Part shown: piece by piece, positions 27,009-36,427 of the stretch
Layout: every line of letters begins with the position of its first letter
Numbering within the stretch: the stretch's first letter is position 1
DNA from: Pantoea alhagi
GTDB taxonomy: Bacteria > Pseudomonadota > Gammaproteobacteria > Enterobacterales > Enterobacteriaceae
Length of the DNA stretch: 64,000 nucleotides
Assembly: GCF_002101395.1 (NCBI RefSeq)
Contig: NZ_CP019706.1
Span: 2,046,001 to 2,110,000, forward strand
Direction: 5' to 3'
Notes under the pieces: generated by a model
Told to the model about the DNA's origin: nothing
Seen by the model: only the letters and a program-made list of their open reading frames with translations
The model's database searches: none
Program-made: the position numbers and the translations under genes

Positions 27009-29870
27009 ATGAATAAGGAATTAAATAACAAACGGCATTTGTATCTATCTTTGCATCGCCAACTGTATATTTTACCAGTTTATCTTGTCTCATGTTCATA
27101 TGTCTGGGCAGTGAATACCGATACAATTATCGCTAATGGGACTGTACGCAAAATTGAAAATTTAACCCTTGGCAATGGCACTAACGGCACTTTTATTATT
27201 CAGGCAAAAAACGGCGCAGATTTAACTGCCAAAAATCTTGAACTGAATAGTTCCGGCATTCACGGAGGCGGAGCCTGGATTGATAATAGCAAGCTCACGG
27301 CTCAAGGGTTGCAAATGAATGTCACCGGTTCTCGGGGGGCCGGATTATATCTGGCAAACAGCAGTGTCGCCGCGATTGATAATATGACCATCACAGGCCA
27401 GGGAAGCGCGGATGGACTGGTGCTTGATGGTAGCTGGTCTGGCATGGGTAGCCTGGCAAAGGCAGATGTCACTGATGGGACGATTAAGATCGATTCTGGC
27501 GAAGCCATTCGAGCCAGCGCGGGCGAACTGAACTTAAAGAATGTGTCGGCCAGTACCCAGGGCAATAGCAGCTATGCAGTCAATGTTAACTCAAATGCAA
27601 AAGTCGTTATTGAGGGAGGAGATTATTCTACGCAGGGCACATATAGCGATGCAGTTTGGGTCGCCTCATCGGATTCCTCCGTTACAGTGGACAGCGCTAC
27701 CATTACTACTCAAGGTGACCGTTCTAGTGCGGTTAATGCTCAGCGAGGCACAGCAAGCGTCACGAATAGCACTCTTGAAGCGCAAGGTGAAAATGCCTAC
27801 GGATTGTATACCGAAAACCAGATTCAGGGTGATGGACTGGCGGTCACAACTTCGGGAACAGGTGGTGCGGGGATGTTTACGGCGCTTGGAGGGCAAGGGA
27901 GGCTGAATAACAGCACAATTGCAACGTACGGTAAGCTGGCTCCCGGCCTGCTGGTATACCCTGGTTCAAAAATCACCGCCAATAATGTGGAGGTCAATAC
28001 CGCAGGCGATGAAAGCTTTGGGGTGTGGAACTACGCCGGCACACTGGATATCAGCAATAGTTTCATCTCCACTTCTGGCTATAGGGCTAGTGGATTGTTT
28101 GTGAATGGCTATTCCTCATCGCTGAAAAACGATGTATCGCTGGATAATGTGACACTTCGCGCAGATCAGGCACAGGCGATTCAAGTTGATACCTCCAATC
28201 TGTCGCTGGAAGTAAAGCACTCCATACTGACAGGAGGGAATGGTCAATTGATGACGGTCAGTAATTATGAAGACGCGCTCGATCCTGCCAATAATCTCTA
28301 TAGCAACGTAACCTTTAACGCAGTAAACAGCACGCTAAACGGCGATATCTCTGTGTCAGATCCGGGTAACGCTGTAGTGGTGAGTCTTACATCTGGCTCG
28401 GTGCTGACGGGAGCGGTTACTCATACAACTTCTCTCGGGCTTGATGACAGTAGCCGCTGGAACATGAGCAACAGCTCAAGCGTCGGACAACTGATCAATA
28501 ACGGCACAATTACATTTTCTGACGTAAACAAGTTCGACACCCTTACCGTAACGGGCAATTACGCGGGTGATGGTGGTCTGCTGGTGATGAATAGTGTGTT
28601 AGGTGATGACGGTTCACCATCAAACAAACTGATTGTCGGTGGGGATGTTCTCCAGGGAACAACCCGCATTTCCATTAATAATCTTGGTGGAGGTGGCGCG
28701 AAAACCATTGAAGGTATTGAAATTGTTGATGTTGGCGGTACTTCCATCGGCAGCTTTGTTAAGTCGGGCCGTATTGTTGCAGGGGCATATGATTACGATC
28801 TCGTTCGTAAGGGGGAAAGCTGGTATCTGACCAGCCAGTTAACGCCGGCTGACCCCGCGCCGGCACCAGTTTCCGAGTCGCCGGCTGCTATTCGTCCGGA
28901 AGGCGGAAGCTACATCGCAAATCTGGCGGCGGGAAATACCCTGTTTATGATGACGCTGCACGATCGACTTGGGGAGCCGCAATTTAGCGATGCGCTCCTG
29001 AGTCAGAGGGAAGTCACCAGCCTGTGGCTACGGCAGGTCGGCGGGCATAACGTGTGGCGCGACGGTAGCGGGCAGTTAAAAACCCAAAGCAATCGTTATG
29101 TGGCACAGCTGGGAGGAGATGTCGCGCGCTGGAGTACCGATGGTGCAGATCGCTGGCATGTCGGGTTTATGACAGGCTATGCCAATAGCCACAGCACGAC
29201 AGATAGCCGCGTAAAAGGTTATCACTCGAAGGGCTCAGTTGAAGGGTATAGCGTTGGGGGTTATGCCACATGGTATGCGAACAAAGAAAACCATACAGGG
29301 GCCTGGCTGGATAGCTGGTTGCAATATAGCTGGTTTAATAATGAAGTAAGCGGCGAAGAACTGGCGGCTGAAACTTATAAGTCGCACGGGTTCACCGCTT
29401 CGCTGGAAGGCGGTTACACCTGGAAGGCCGGTCAGTTCTCGGGCAGCCATGGCACACTTAATGAGTGGTTTGTTCAGCCGCAGGTTCAGGCGGTGTGGAT
29501 GGGCGTACGGGCCGACAATCACCGGGAAGCAAATGGCACCCGGATACGGGGCGAGGGCGACGGGAACTGGATGACCCGAGTGGGCATTAAAACCTGGCTT
29601 AACGGTCACCATGTGCGCGATAACGGCAAGCAGCGTGAATTCCAGCCTTATCTCGCACTGAACTGGTTGCATAACACGCGAAACTTTGCCACGAAAATGG
29701 ATGATGTCCGGGTAAGCCAGGATGGTGCGACAAATCTGGCTGAAGTTAAGGTCGGGTTGGAAGGGAAAATTAACCCGCGCATGAATGTCTGGGGTAATGT
29801 CGGCGTACAGATAGGCGATGCTGGCTATAGCGACACTGCCGCGCTATTTGGAATGAAATATAACTTTTAA
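27009..29870 (+). CDS. Type V autotransporter (pertactin/AIDA-like beta-helix passenger)
   Basis: A 953-residue autotransporter starting after AAAAGGAATGGACT. An extended N-terminus leads to a hydrophobic signal (LYILPVYLVSCSYVWA). The passenger (about 40-610) is built of beta-helix rungs with recurrent short motifs such as GAGLYLANS, GENAYGLYTEN, YSDAVWVASS and DESFGVWNYAG. A Pro-rich linker (ADPAPAPVSESPAA) near residue 620 precedes an about 280-residue outer-membrane beta-barrel ending GDAGYSDTAALFGMKYNF with the terminal Phe. No serine-protease GDSGS motif is seen, so it is probably an adhesin or surface-exposed factor. No terminator is evident downstream. Confidence 0.93.
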   Translation: MNKELNNKRHLYLSLHRQLYILPVYLVSCSYVWAVNTDTIIANGTVRKIENLTLGNGTNGTFIIQAKNGADLTAKNLELNSSGIHGGGAWIDNSKLTAQGLQMNVTGSRGAGLYLANSSVAAIDNMTITGQGSADGLVLDGSWSGMGSLAKADVTDGTIKIDSGEAIRASAGELNLKNVSASTQGNSSYAVNVNSNAKVVIEGGDYSTQGTYSDAVWVASSDSSVTVDSATITTQGDRSSAVNAQRGTASVTNSTLEAQGENAYGLYTENQIQGDGLAVTTSGTGGAGMFTALGGQGRLNNSTIATYGKLAPGLLVYPGSKITANNVEVNTAGDESFGVWNYAGTLDISNSFISTSGYRASGLFVNGYSSSLKNDVSLDNVTLRADQAQAIQVDTSNLSLEVKHSILTGGNGQLMTVSNYEDALDPANNLYSNVTFNAVNSTLNGDISVSDPGNAVVVSLTSGSVLTGAVTHTTSLGLDDSSRWNMSNSSSVGQLINNGTITFSDVNKFDTLTVTGNYAGDGGLLVMNSVLGDDGSPSNKLIVGGDVLQGTTRISINNLGGGGAKTIEGIEIVDVGGTSIGSFVKSGRIVAGAYDYDLVRKGESWYLTSQLTPADPAPAPVSESPAAIRPEGGSYIANLAAGNTLFMMTLHDRLGEPQFSDALLSQREVTSLWLRQVGGHNVWRDGSGQLKTQSNRYVAQLGGDVARWSTDGADRWHVGFMTGYANSHSTTDSRVKGYHSKGSVEGYSVGGYATWYANKENHTGAWLDSWLQYSWFNNEVSGEELAAETYKSHGFTASLEGGYTWKAGQFSGSHGTLNEWFVQPQVQAVWMGVRADNHREANGTRIRGEGDGNWMTRVGIKTWLNGHHVRDNGKQREFQPYLALNWLHNTRNFATKMDDVRVSQDGATNLAEVKVGLEGKINPRMNVWGNVGVQIGDAGYSDTAALFGMKYNF

Positions 29871-30161
29871 CAACCAGCTCTTGTCATGCAGCAGTTTGAT
29901 GACGATGAAAGGCGGGGCTGTATTCGATTTGAACAAGCACTGTCACCGGCCTGGTACTGGCTACGCTCAGATAGACTGGAATGCGCCTGAATTAGCTGTT
30001 GCCTGTTCGTCCGGTGGATATTAACCAGGGCAAAGGCTAATCAATCTGATGTTGAAAGAGAGTAAGACCTACCGCTCAGAGCGTATTTAAACAGCGCTTG
30101 CGTTGGCCCGGGGAGGCGAATAATCGAATGCGTTCGATGAGGAGTTCGTACGTAGAAAAGC
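29871..30161. other. Noncoding junction between autotransporter and tRNA-Phe
   Basis: About 290 bases with no recognised gene. A 34-codon frame from ATG 29886 (MQQFDDDERRGCIRFEQALS) is too short to call and may be a gene remnant. No integrase, transposase or clear direct repeat of the tRNA 3-prime end was found. Confidence 0.4.
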
Positions 30162-30164
30162 AAA

Positions 30165-30185
30165 AACCCGCCTTATGGGCGGGTT
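30165..30185 (-). terminator. Rho-independent terminator of tRNA-Phe
   Basis: On the minus strand AACCCGCC, loop CATAA, GGCGGGTT and a T-run ending about 30162. It lies 10 bases beyond the tRNA 3-prime end and is a standard tRNA-operon terminator. Confidence 0.85.
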
Positions 30186-30195
30186 CTTTAAATAG

Positions 30196-30271
30196 TGGTG
30201 CCCGGACTCGGAATCGAACCAAGGACACGGGGATTTTCAATCCCCTGCTCTACCGACTGAGCTATCCGGGC
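30196..30271 (-). tRNA. pheU: tRNA-Phe (GAA), pheU position
   Basis: The minus strand reads GCCCGGATAGCTCAGTCGG and so on for 76 bases, ending with an encoded CCA. The anticodon loop TTGAAAA gives GAA, and the sequence looks identical to enterobacterial tRNA-Phe. It sits just upstream of yjdC-dsbD, as pheU does in E. coli. Its 3-prime end points toward the autotransporter and T6SS region, the side where islands integrate at this tRNA in other enterobacteria. Confidence 0.98.
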
Positions 30272-30281
30272 AACGGGGCGC

Positions 30282-30310
30282 ATTAAACCGTAAAGGCTGA
30301 TAAGCGTCAA
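30282..30310 (-). promoter_or_regulatory. Sigma-70 promoter of tRNA-Phe
   Basis: On the minus strand TTGACG (30310-30305), a 17-base spacer, and TTTAAT (30287-30282), followed by a GC-rich GCGCCCC discriminator typical of stringently controlled stable-RNA promoters. Confidence 0.8.
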
Positions 30311-30380
30311 CGGCTTTCTGTGAAAAAGTTACGGAAATGCGGTTGATCGCCTGCTTTTTACCCATCCTGGCGAAAAATTA

Positions 30381-30959
30381 TTAAGTTAATGCGCCATTTC
30401 GACGACAAAGCGCGATATGCAGCACATCTTCCGCCAGCCGACGGGCGATAGCCACATCCTGTTGGTTGCGTTTCACCAGCAGTTTGCTCAGACAGCCTTC
30501 CAGCACCAGCTCCATCTGGTCGGCCACTAGCGTCGGATTATCGGTGCCCAACAGCGTCAGCAGTTCATGGGTATATTGCCAGGAGGCGCGCTTTTGCTGT
30601 TCAGCCAGCTGATGCACCGGATGATCCGGCTGCGGATAAAAACTGCAGGCGGCAATAAATAAACAGCCCGGAAAGCGACCGTTGCCGACCGACTCTTCCA
30701 GCACTTTATAACGCGCCAGCAGTTTTTCCTCGGCGCTAAGGGTGTCATCCAGCAGGAGCTGACGACGCCAGCTATCGATCTGTTGACCATGATAGCGCAG
30801 TGCGTCATACAGCAACGCCTCACGGTCGGGCCAGAAACGTTTTAGTTGATCATAAGGGACCGCAACCTGACCAGCCAGCTCCTCCAGCGAGACGGTGCCC
30901 GCGAGACCATTATGTTCCAGTACGTTTAGTGCGTGGTCGAGTACCTGTTCACGTTGCAC
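30381..30959 (-). CDS. yjdC: TetR-family regulator YjdC
   Basis: A TetR-type regulator downstream of dsbD, as in E. coli. I place the start at GTG 30959, because it is preceded by AGGAGAGG at good spacing and gives QREQVLDHALNVLEHNG, matching the E. coli YjdC N-terminus (192 against 191 residues). An in-frame ATG at 31013 would add 18 residues without homology. The HTH is followed by QLKRFWPDREALLYDALRYH, and the ligand-binding part has FPGCLFIAACSFYP and QMELVLEGCLSKLL. Its ligand and targets are unknown to me. Confidence 0.9.
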   Translation of the reverse strand: MQREQVLDHALNVLEHNGLAGTVSLEELAGQVAVPYDQLKRFWPDREALLYDALRYHGQQIDSWRRQLLLDDTLSAEEKLLARYKVLEESVGNGRFPGCLFIAACSFYPQPDHPVHQLAEQQKRASWQYTHELLTLLGTDNPTLVADQMELVLEGCLSKLLVKRNQQDVAIARRLAEDVLHIALCRRNGALT

Positions 30960-31034
30960 GTAAAACCTCTCCTGTAAGCGTTTCTCTGTCGGTAAATCGG
31001 CAGTCACGTTCATTGAACCAGACTCCAGTGTCGT

Positions 31035-32774
31035 TTACCGCGCCAGTTTCTGCAAATGCGCCTGAAACGCGGCGGCGTCCAGATAACCTGTCACGCGCGA
31101 GCCAGGGATCTCTTTGCCCTGTGCATCAAAAAACAGAATAGTGGGCAGCCCCAGCACCTGTAAACGCTGCAACAGCGCGCTATCCTGCTGGCTGTTGGCG
31201 GTAACGTCCGCCTGCAGCAGCACCATCGACATCAACGCCTGCCGCACGCCGGCGTCGCTGAAGGTATACTTGCTGAACTCTTTACAGGCGACGCACCAGT
31301 CGGCATACAGATCCAGCATGGTTATTTTGCCCTGCGCCTGCCGTAGCCGGGCATCCAGCTGTGCGACGCTGCTCACGCGAGTGAAGTTCAGATCCATATG
31401 CGCAGCGGCAGGTGTCTGCGTGCCGAAGGCCCATTGCTGCAAAGGCTGTGCGCTGACCAGCGCCGCCGCCAGCAGCAGCACCTGCGCCACGCGTAACCAG
31501 CCACGCCGCGCCTGCAGGCTGATAATAAATGCCCAGGCAAAAAAGCTGACTGCCAGCAGGCTCCAGAGCCGCAGCCCCCAGCTATCGCCAAGGATACGCT
31601 CCAGCAGAAACACCGGCAGCGCCAGAATGACAAAGCCGAAGCCTTCTTTAACCGTCTGCATCCACGGGCCGCTTTTCGGCAGCAGGCGACTGCCACACAG
31701 CGTAACGGCAATCAGCGGCAGGCCCATCCCCAGGGCGTACAGCCACAGCGTACCTGCGCCCGCCAACATATTGCCGCTTTGGGCAATATAAAGCAGGATG
31801 GCGCTGAGCGGCGCAGTGGTGCAGGGAGAACAAATCAAGCCCGCCAGCGCGCCCATCAAAAATACGCCGGGCAGGGAACCGCCGCGTTGACGGTTGCTCC
31901 ACAGCGTCAGGCGCGTTTGCAGGCTGGCAGGCAGCTGCAGAGTAAAGAGGCCGAACATCGAGAGCGCCAGCAGCACAAACAGCAGCGAGAGCGTGATCAG
32001 CACATACGGATGCTGCAGCGCCGCCTGAAAGCGTAAGCCTGCGGCAGCAACCACCACGCCCAATAGCGTATAGGTCAGCGCCATGCCCTGTACGTAGACC
32101 ATCGACAGCGCCAGCAGGCGGCCGCTCGATAGCTGACGGTTGCCGCCAAGAATGATGCCGGAAATCAGTGGATACATCGGCAATACGCAGGGCGTAAAGG
32201 CAACGCCAATACCAATCAGCAACGCCCACAAGGGTGAGAAGGGCAGCGGCGTGCTCTCCGTTAGCGACGTCGTGGCGGCAGAAGAGGTAACCGGCGCTGC
32301 AGCGTCGAAAGCGGGAGCTGGCTTCGTGGATGCCGCCGCTACCGCCGTCAGTGGAATTTCACGCGTTTCCGGCGGGTAGCAAAAGCCCGCTGCGGCGCAA
32401 CCCTGATAGCGCAGCGTCACGCTGGCATTATCGCCTGCTTCAGCAATGGTTACCGGGATGGTCAGATCATGCGGATAGATTTCGCTCCTGCCGTAAAACT
32501 CATCCTCATGCGGCTGGCCCGTCGGCAACTGCAGCGGAGCCAGCTTCGCCTGCTTTGCGGTCAGGCTGATTTGCTGGCGGTAGAGGTAATAGCCTGGTTT
32601 CACCTGCCAGCGCAGCGTTAAACGATCGCCTTGCTGACTGAAATCAAAGGAGAAGGCCTCATTAACCGGCACAAAGCCGCTTTGTGAACCTTTATCAAAC
32701 AGCCCGGCCTGAGCGGGCAAACAAAGAAAGGCGCTAATGAACAATAATATTATCGAAGCGATGCGCTGAGCCAT
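31035..32774 (-). CDS. dsbD: Thiol:disulfide interchange protein DsbD
   Basis: DsbD carries electrons from cytoplasmic thioredoxin across the inner membrane to periplasmic DsbC, DsbG and CcmG. The 579-residue protein has a signal peptide (SIILLFISAFLCLPAQA), an N-terminal DsbD-alpha domain with a Cys pair in QGCAAAGFCYPP, an eight-span membrane domain with TPCVLPMYPL and LICSPCTTAPLSA, and a C-terminal thioredoxin domain with DLYADWCVACKEFS. All three redox pairs are intact. It overlaps cutA by 25 bases, as in the E. coli order. Confidence 0.97.
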   Translation of the reverse strand: MAQRIASIILLFISAFLCLPAQAGLFDKGSQSGFVPVNEAFSFDFSQQGDRLTLRWQVKPGYYLYRQQISLTAKQAKLAPLQLPTGQPHEDEFYGRSEIYPHDLTIPVTIAEAGDNASVTLRYQGCAAAGFCYPPETREIPLTAVAAASTKPAPAFDAAAPVTSSAATTSLTESTPLPFSPLWALLIGIGVAFTPCVLPMYPLISGIILGGNRQLSSGRLLALSMVYVQGMALTYTLLGVVVAAAGLRFQAALQHPYVLITLSLLFVLLALSMFGLFTLQLPASLQTRLTLWSNRQRGGSLPGVFLMGALAGLICSPCTTAPLSAILLYIAQSGNMLAGAGTLWLYALGMGLPLIAVTLCGSRLLPKSGPWMQTVKEGFGFVILALPVFLLERILGDSWGLRLWSLLAVSFFAWAFIISLQARRGWLRVAQVLLLAAALVSAQPLQQWAFGTQTPAAAHMDLNFTRVSSVAQLDARLRQAQGKITMLDLYADWCVACKEFSKYTFSDAGVRQALMSMVLLQADVTANSQQDSALLQRLQVLGLPTILFFDAQGKEIPGSRVTGYLDAAAFQAHLQKLAR

Positions 32775-33073
32775 GACAGGTAATCACTCTCTCCATGTTG
32801 TACCGGTAATACCAGCAGTTCAGGCGTATCGTAAGGGTGTTCCACTTTTAACAGGTCGATTAACGCCTGCTGATGGGTGACATCGCTTTTAAGCAGCATC
32901 TGCACTTCGCTGGCGCTTTCACGCTCTCCTTGCCATACATAGTATGAAGTGGCTCCCGGTAACACGGTTACGCAGGCGGCAAGCCGCGCCGAGAGCGCTT
33001 TATCGGCCAGCTGTTCGGCGGTGGCGCTGTCGGGGGCGGTACAAAGAACAATGACGGCGGTAGATAAAGTCAT
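32750..33073 (-). CDS. cutA: Divalent-cation tolerance protein CutA
   Basis: A 107-residue CutA1 protein, a small trimeric cytoplasmic protein linked to copper and other metal tolerance. Features seen are VIVLCTAPDSATAEQLADK, ACVTVLPGATSYYVWQG and VEHPYDTPELLVLPV, which are the signature stretches. It precedes and overlaps dsbD, with which it is probably transcribed. Confidence 0.95.
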   Translation of the reverse strand: MTLSTAVIVLCTAPDSATAEQLADKALSARLAACVTVLPGATSYYVWQGERESASEVQMLLKSDVTHQQALIDLLKVEHPYDTPELLVLPVQHGESDYLSWLSASLR

Positions 33074-33146
33074 GGCTCGCTCCTGAGACTAAAAAAGCAA
33101 TCATAGCATGGGGTGATGCGGATATTTTTGACTGGTGGTAAGCAGA

Positions 33147-33172
33147 GGTAACCCGGCCTGGGCCAGGTTACC
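33147..33172 (-). terminator. Inverted repeat after dcuA
   Basis: GGTAACC (33147-33153) and GGTTACC (33166-33172) with inner GGCC pairing form a strong hairpin just after the dcuA stop. The U-tract is absent, so it may be a 3-prime stabilising structure or a factor-dependent end. Confidence 0.5.
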
Positions 33173-33179
33173 GGGGACG

Positions 33180-34481
33180 CTACAAAAACAGCTGTCCGAA
33201 CAGGAAACCAAACGCCACCGACAGCACAATCGCGAGCGTGCCGGGGATCAGAAACGAGTGGTTAAAAACAAACTTGCCGATGCGCGTGGAGCCGGTGTCA
33301 TCCATCTCAACCGCTGCCAGCAGGGTTGGGTAGGTGGGCAGCACAAACAGCGCGGAAACGGCAGCGAAAGAGGCCACGGCGGTGACCGGCGAGACGCCCA
33401 GCATCAGCGCAGCAGGCATCAGAGCTTTCGTGGTTGCCGCCTGGGAATAGAGCAGGGTGGAAGCAAAAAACAGCACCAGCGCCAGCATCCACGGATGATT
33501 ATTCAGCAGCTCTCCGGCCAGCATCTGAATATCATTAATATGCCCTTTTACAAAGGTATCCCCCAGCCAGGCGACGCCCATCACACAGATACAGGCGCTC
33601 ATGCCCGATTTAAACGTGCTGGCGCTGAGGATAGCGCTGGTATCCACTTTACAGCTCAGGCAGATCAGCGTGGCGATGGTCAGCATAAACACCACAATCG
33701 CTTCGTTGCGCGGCAGCAGCGGATTCTGGATCAGGCCGACATTTTCGCTGATTGCGGTGGCATAAAGCATGACGGCCACAATACCGATTAGAAACAGTAG
33801 CACCGAGCGTTTTGCGCCCGGCTTCTCTTCAAAAACCTGCGAGCCGCGCAACGTCACTTCCCCTTTTGCCAGACGCGCCTGATAAATCGGATCGTCCTGC
33901 AGCTCTTTGCCGAGAAAGTTTGTTACCAGCGCCGCCACGAAAATCGCCGCCATGGTAGAAGGAATTGCCACGCCCAACAGCGCCAGATAGCCGATACCGC
34001 GTGGCTCAAGAATCCCGGCGAAATAGACCACGGCGGCGGAAATCGGTGAGGCGGTAATGGCAATCTGCGACGCGACAACAGCGATAGATAGCGGGCGTGA
34101 CGGACGCACGCCTTGCTCTTTGGCGACCTCGGCGATAACCGGCAGCGTAGAGAACGCGGTATGGCCGGTACCTGCCAGCAGCGTCATACAATAGGTCACC
34201 AGCGGCGCGAGAAAAGTAACGTAGCGGGGATGCTTACGCAGCAGCCGCTCAGCAAGGCTCACCAGGTAATTCATACCGCCCGCTACCTGCATGGCGGCAA
34301 TAGCGGAAATCACGGCCATAATAATTTCGATGACATCGAAAGGAATGGCCCCCGGCTTCATTTGGCACAATAGCGCCAATACCAGCACGCCCAGACCGCC
34401 CGCAAAGCCGATGCCGATACCCCCCAGCCTGGCGCCCAGATAGATCGCCAGCAGGACGATAACCAGCTCTACTCCCACCAT
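33180..34481 (-). CDS. dcuA: Anaerobic C4-dicarboxylate transporter DcuA
   Basis: A 433-residue inner-membrane antiporter exchanging aspartate or fumarate for succinate. Hydrophobic spans run along the whole length, starting VGVELVIVLLAIYLGARLGG. Conserved Dcu segments include AAMQVAGGMNYLVSLAERLL, HTAFSTLPVIAEVAKEQG and FVLPTYPTLLAAVEMDDTG. It lies downstream of aspA, as in E. coli, and together they supply fumarate to the frd system encoded further along this window. Confidence 0.96.
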   Translation of the reverse strand: MVGVELVIVLLAIYLGARLGGIGIGFAGGLGVLVLALLCQMKPGAIPFDVIEIIMAVISAIAAMQVAGGMNYLVSLAERLLRKHPRYVTFLAPLVTYCMTLLAGTGHTAFSTLPVIAEVAKEQGVRPSRPLSIAVVASQIAITASPISAAVVYFAGILEPRGIGYLALLGVAIPSTMAAIFVAALVTNFLGKELQDDPIYQARLAKGEVTLRGSQVFEEKPGAKRSVLLFLIGIVAVMLYATAISENVGLIQNPLLPRNEAIVVFMLTIATLICLSCKVDTSAILSASTFKSGMSACICVMGVAWLGDTFVKGHINDIQMLAGELLNNHPWMLALVLFFASTLLYSQAATTKALMPAALMLGVSPVTAVASFAAVSALFVLPTYPTLLAAVEMDDTGSTRIGKFVFNHSFLIPGTLAIVLSVAFGFLFGQLFL

Positions 34482-34554
34482 AATATGACCCCTTATAAAG
34501 ATGATAAAAATAATAAAAAAAAGTTAAAAATTTGTATGCTGCGGCAATAAAAAA

Positions 34555-34582
34555 GGCACGTTGTTCAGCGAACAGACGTGCC
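34555..34582 (-). terminator. Intrinsic terminator of aspA
   Basis: On the minus strand GGCACGT and TGTTC pair with GAACA and ACGTGCC, followed by TTTTTTATT. It lies 23 bases after the aspA stop and would make dcuA partly dependent on its own promoter. Confidence 0.85.
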
Positions 34583-34604
34583 TGCAATGCGTTAAGAGTC
34601 GGGC

Positions 34605-36041
34605 TTAATTTTCATTTTCATCGGTATAGCGTTTTGCTTTATAAACAGGACGCATCAGGTTAGGAACGGAAAAGATATCGTCCAGTTCGGCTTCGGTCAG
34701 CAGACCGCGCTCCAGCACCACATCTCTGACGCTTTTGCCGGTTTCAGCACAGATTTTACCGACAATATCACCGTTATGGTGACCAATATAAGGGTTGAGA
34801 TAGGTCACGATACCGATAGAGTTAAACACGTACGCTTCACAAACCGCTTTATTGGCGGTAATGCCGTCAACGCATTTTTCCAGTAGGTTATAGCAGGCAT
34901 TGGTCAGGATCTGAATAGATTCAAACATCGCCTGGCCGATTACCGGTTCCATCACGTTAAGCTGAAGCTGACCCGCCTCGGAGGCCATGGTCACGGTGGT
35001 GTCATTGCCGATCACTTTAAAGCAAACCTGGTTTACTACTTCCGGCACCACCGGGTTCACTTTGGCTGGCATAATAGAAGAACCGGCCTGCAGCTCCGGC
35101 AGATTGATTTCATTCAGGCCGGCGCGCGGACCCGAAGAGAGCAGGCGTAAATCGTTGCAGATTTTCGACAGCTTGACCGCCAGGCGTTTCAACGCGGAAT
35201 GCACCATCACATAGGCGCCGCAGTCGGACGTTGCTTCGATCAGATCCTCAGCGGGCGTAACCGGCAGATTAGTGACCTCGGCCAGTTTTTCTACCGCCAG
35301 TTGCTGGTAGCCCTCCGGCGTATTCAGACGCGTGCCGATGGCCGTGGCGCCAAGGTTAACCTCCAGCAGCAGCTCGGCGGTGCGGGTAATGTTTTTAATC
35401 TCTTCTTTCAGCAGGACGTTAAAGGCGTGGAATTCCTGACCCAACGTCATCGGCACGGCATCCTGTAGCTGCGTGCGGCCCATCTTCAGAATCGTTTCAA
35501 ACTCAACGGCTTTACGCTCAAAACCGTCGCCTAACTGAGCGATCGCATCCAGCAGTTTCAGAATGGAAGCGTAAACCGCGATACGAAAGCCGGTAGGATA
35601 AGCGTCGTTGGTGGACTGGCATTTATTGACGTGGTCATTCGGGTTCAGAAACTGATATTCCCCTTTCTGGTGCCCCATCAGTTCAAGCCCGATATTAGCC
35701 AGCACCTCGTTGGTGTTCATATTTACCGAGGTGCCTGCGCCCCCCTGATAGACATCAACCGGAAACTGGTCCATGCATTTGCCGTTATTCAATACCTCAT
35801 CACACGCCTGGATAATGGTATTGGCAATATGACGAGGGATGGTCTGCAGCTCTTTATTGGCCAGCGCTGCCGCTTTCTTCACCATTACCATGCCGCGCAC
35901 AAACTCAGGAATGTCGCTGATTTTATGGCTGCTGATACAGAAATTCTCAATCGCACGCAAAGTATGAACGCCGTAATACGCATCCGCCGGAACTTCACGC
36001 ATGCCTAACAGGTCTTCTTCGATACGAATGTTATTTGCCAT
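34605..36041 (-). CDS. aspA: Aspartate ammonia-lyase
   Basis: AspA converts L-aspartate to fumarate and ammonia, feeding anaerobic fumarate respiration. The 478-residue protein has the fumarase/aspartase signature GSSIMPAKVNPVVPEVVNQV, the substrate segments YQGGAGTSVNMNTNEV and NKCQSTNDAYPTGF, and matches the E. coli length of 478. It is divergent from fxsA and upstream of dcuA. Confidence 0.97.
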   Translation of the reverse strand: MANNIRIEEDLLGMREVPADAYYGVHTLRAIENFCISSHKISDIPEFVRGMVMVKKAAALANKELQTIPRHIANTIIQACDEVLNNGKCMDQFPVDVYQGGAGTSVNMNTNEVLANIGLELMGHQKGEYQFLNPNDHVNKCQSTNDAYPTGFRIAVYASILKLLDAIAQLGDGFERKAVEFETILKMGRTQLQDAVPMTLGQEFHAFNVLLKEEIKNITRTAELLLEVNLGATAIGTRLNTPEGYQQLAVEKLAEVTNLPVTPAEDLIEATSDCGAYVMVHSALKRLAVKLSKICNDLRLLSSGPRAGLNEINLPELQAGSSIMPAKVNPVVPEVVNQVCFKVIGNDTTVTMASEAGQLQLNVMEPVIGQAMFESIQILTNACYNLLEKCVDGITANKAVCEAYVFNSIGIVTYLNPYIGHHNGDIVGKICAETGKSVRDVVLERGLLTEAELDDIFSVPNLMRPVYKAKRYTDENEN

Positions 36042-36427
36042 GGGAACCTTCTTGTTAGAGCTACCGGTTACATCGTTACAGGTGATGTGGTTATCGTGTC
36101 GAATTAAGCCCGGCAGATAAATTGTCCCTTATCGGCCTGGCCGCACAATCATAGGCTTAAGCGACACAAATATCTGAGTCCAGATCGCGATTCGAAGAAA
36201 AGCTGACGCAGAGCCAGCTTTCGGCTGTGATCATAATCCCAAAATCGTCGCAGGTGGGAAAAATCCAGCACCCTGGTTGAAAATTAACGTATGCGCACCC
36301 ATCTCTGTAGCTTATCTGCGCCATAGTTTGCTATGACGTTAACGCGACAACGCAGGTTGATCGCGTTTGAACCGAAGAATATCGCCGCTGCGCCGCAGGC
36401 GTGGCAGCCCGACTAAAGGAGAATACG
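36042..36427. promoter_or_regulatory. aspA-fxsA divergent intergenic region
   Basis: This 386-bp region must hold the aspA promoter (minus) and the fxsA promoter (plus). In E. coli aspA responds to CRP and FNR. Here I see only a CRP half site (TGTGA in GGCTGTGATCATAATCC near 36215-36240) and no convincing FNR palindrome. No small gene is supported. Confidence 0.4.

Noticed and set aside
29886..29990. 34-codon frame after the autotransporter
   Set aside because: Too short, and no known family; may be a remnant of a lost gene.
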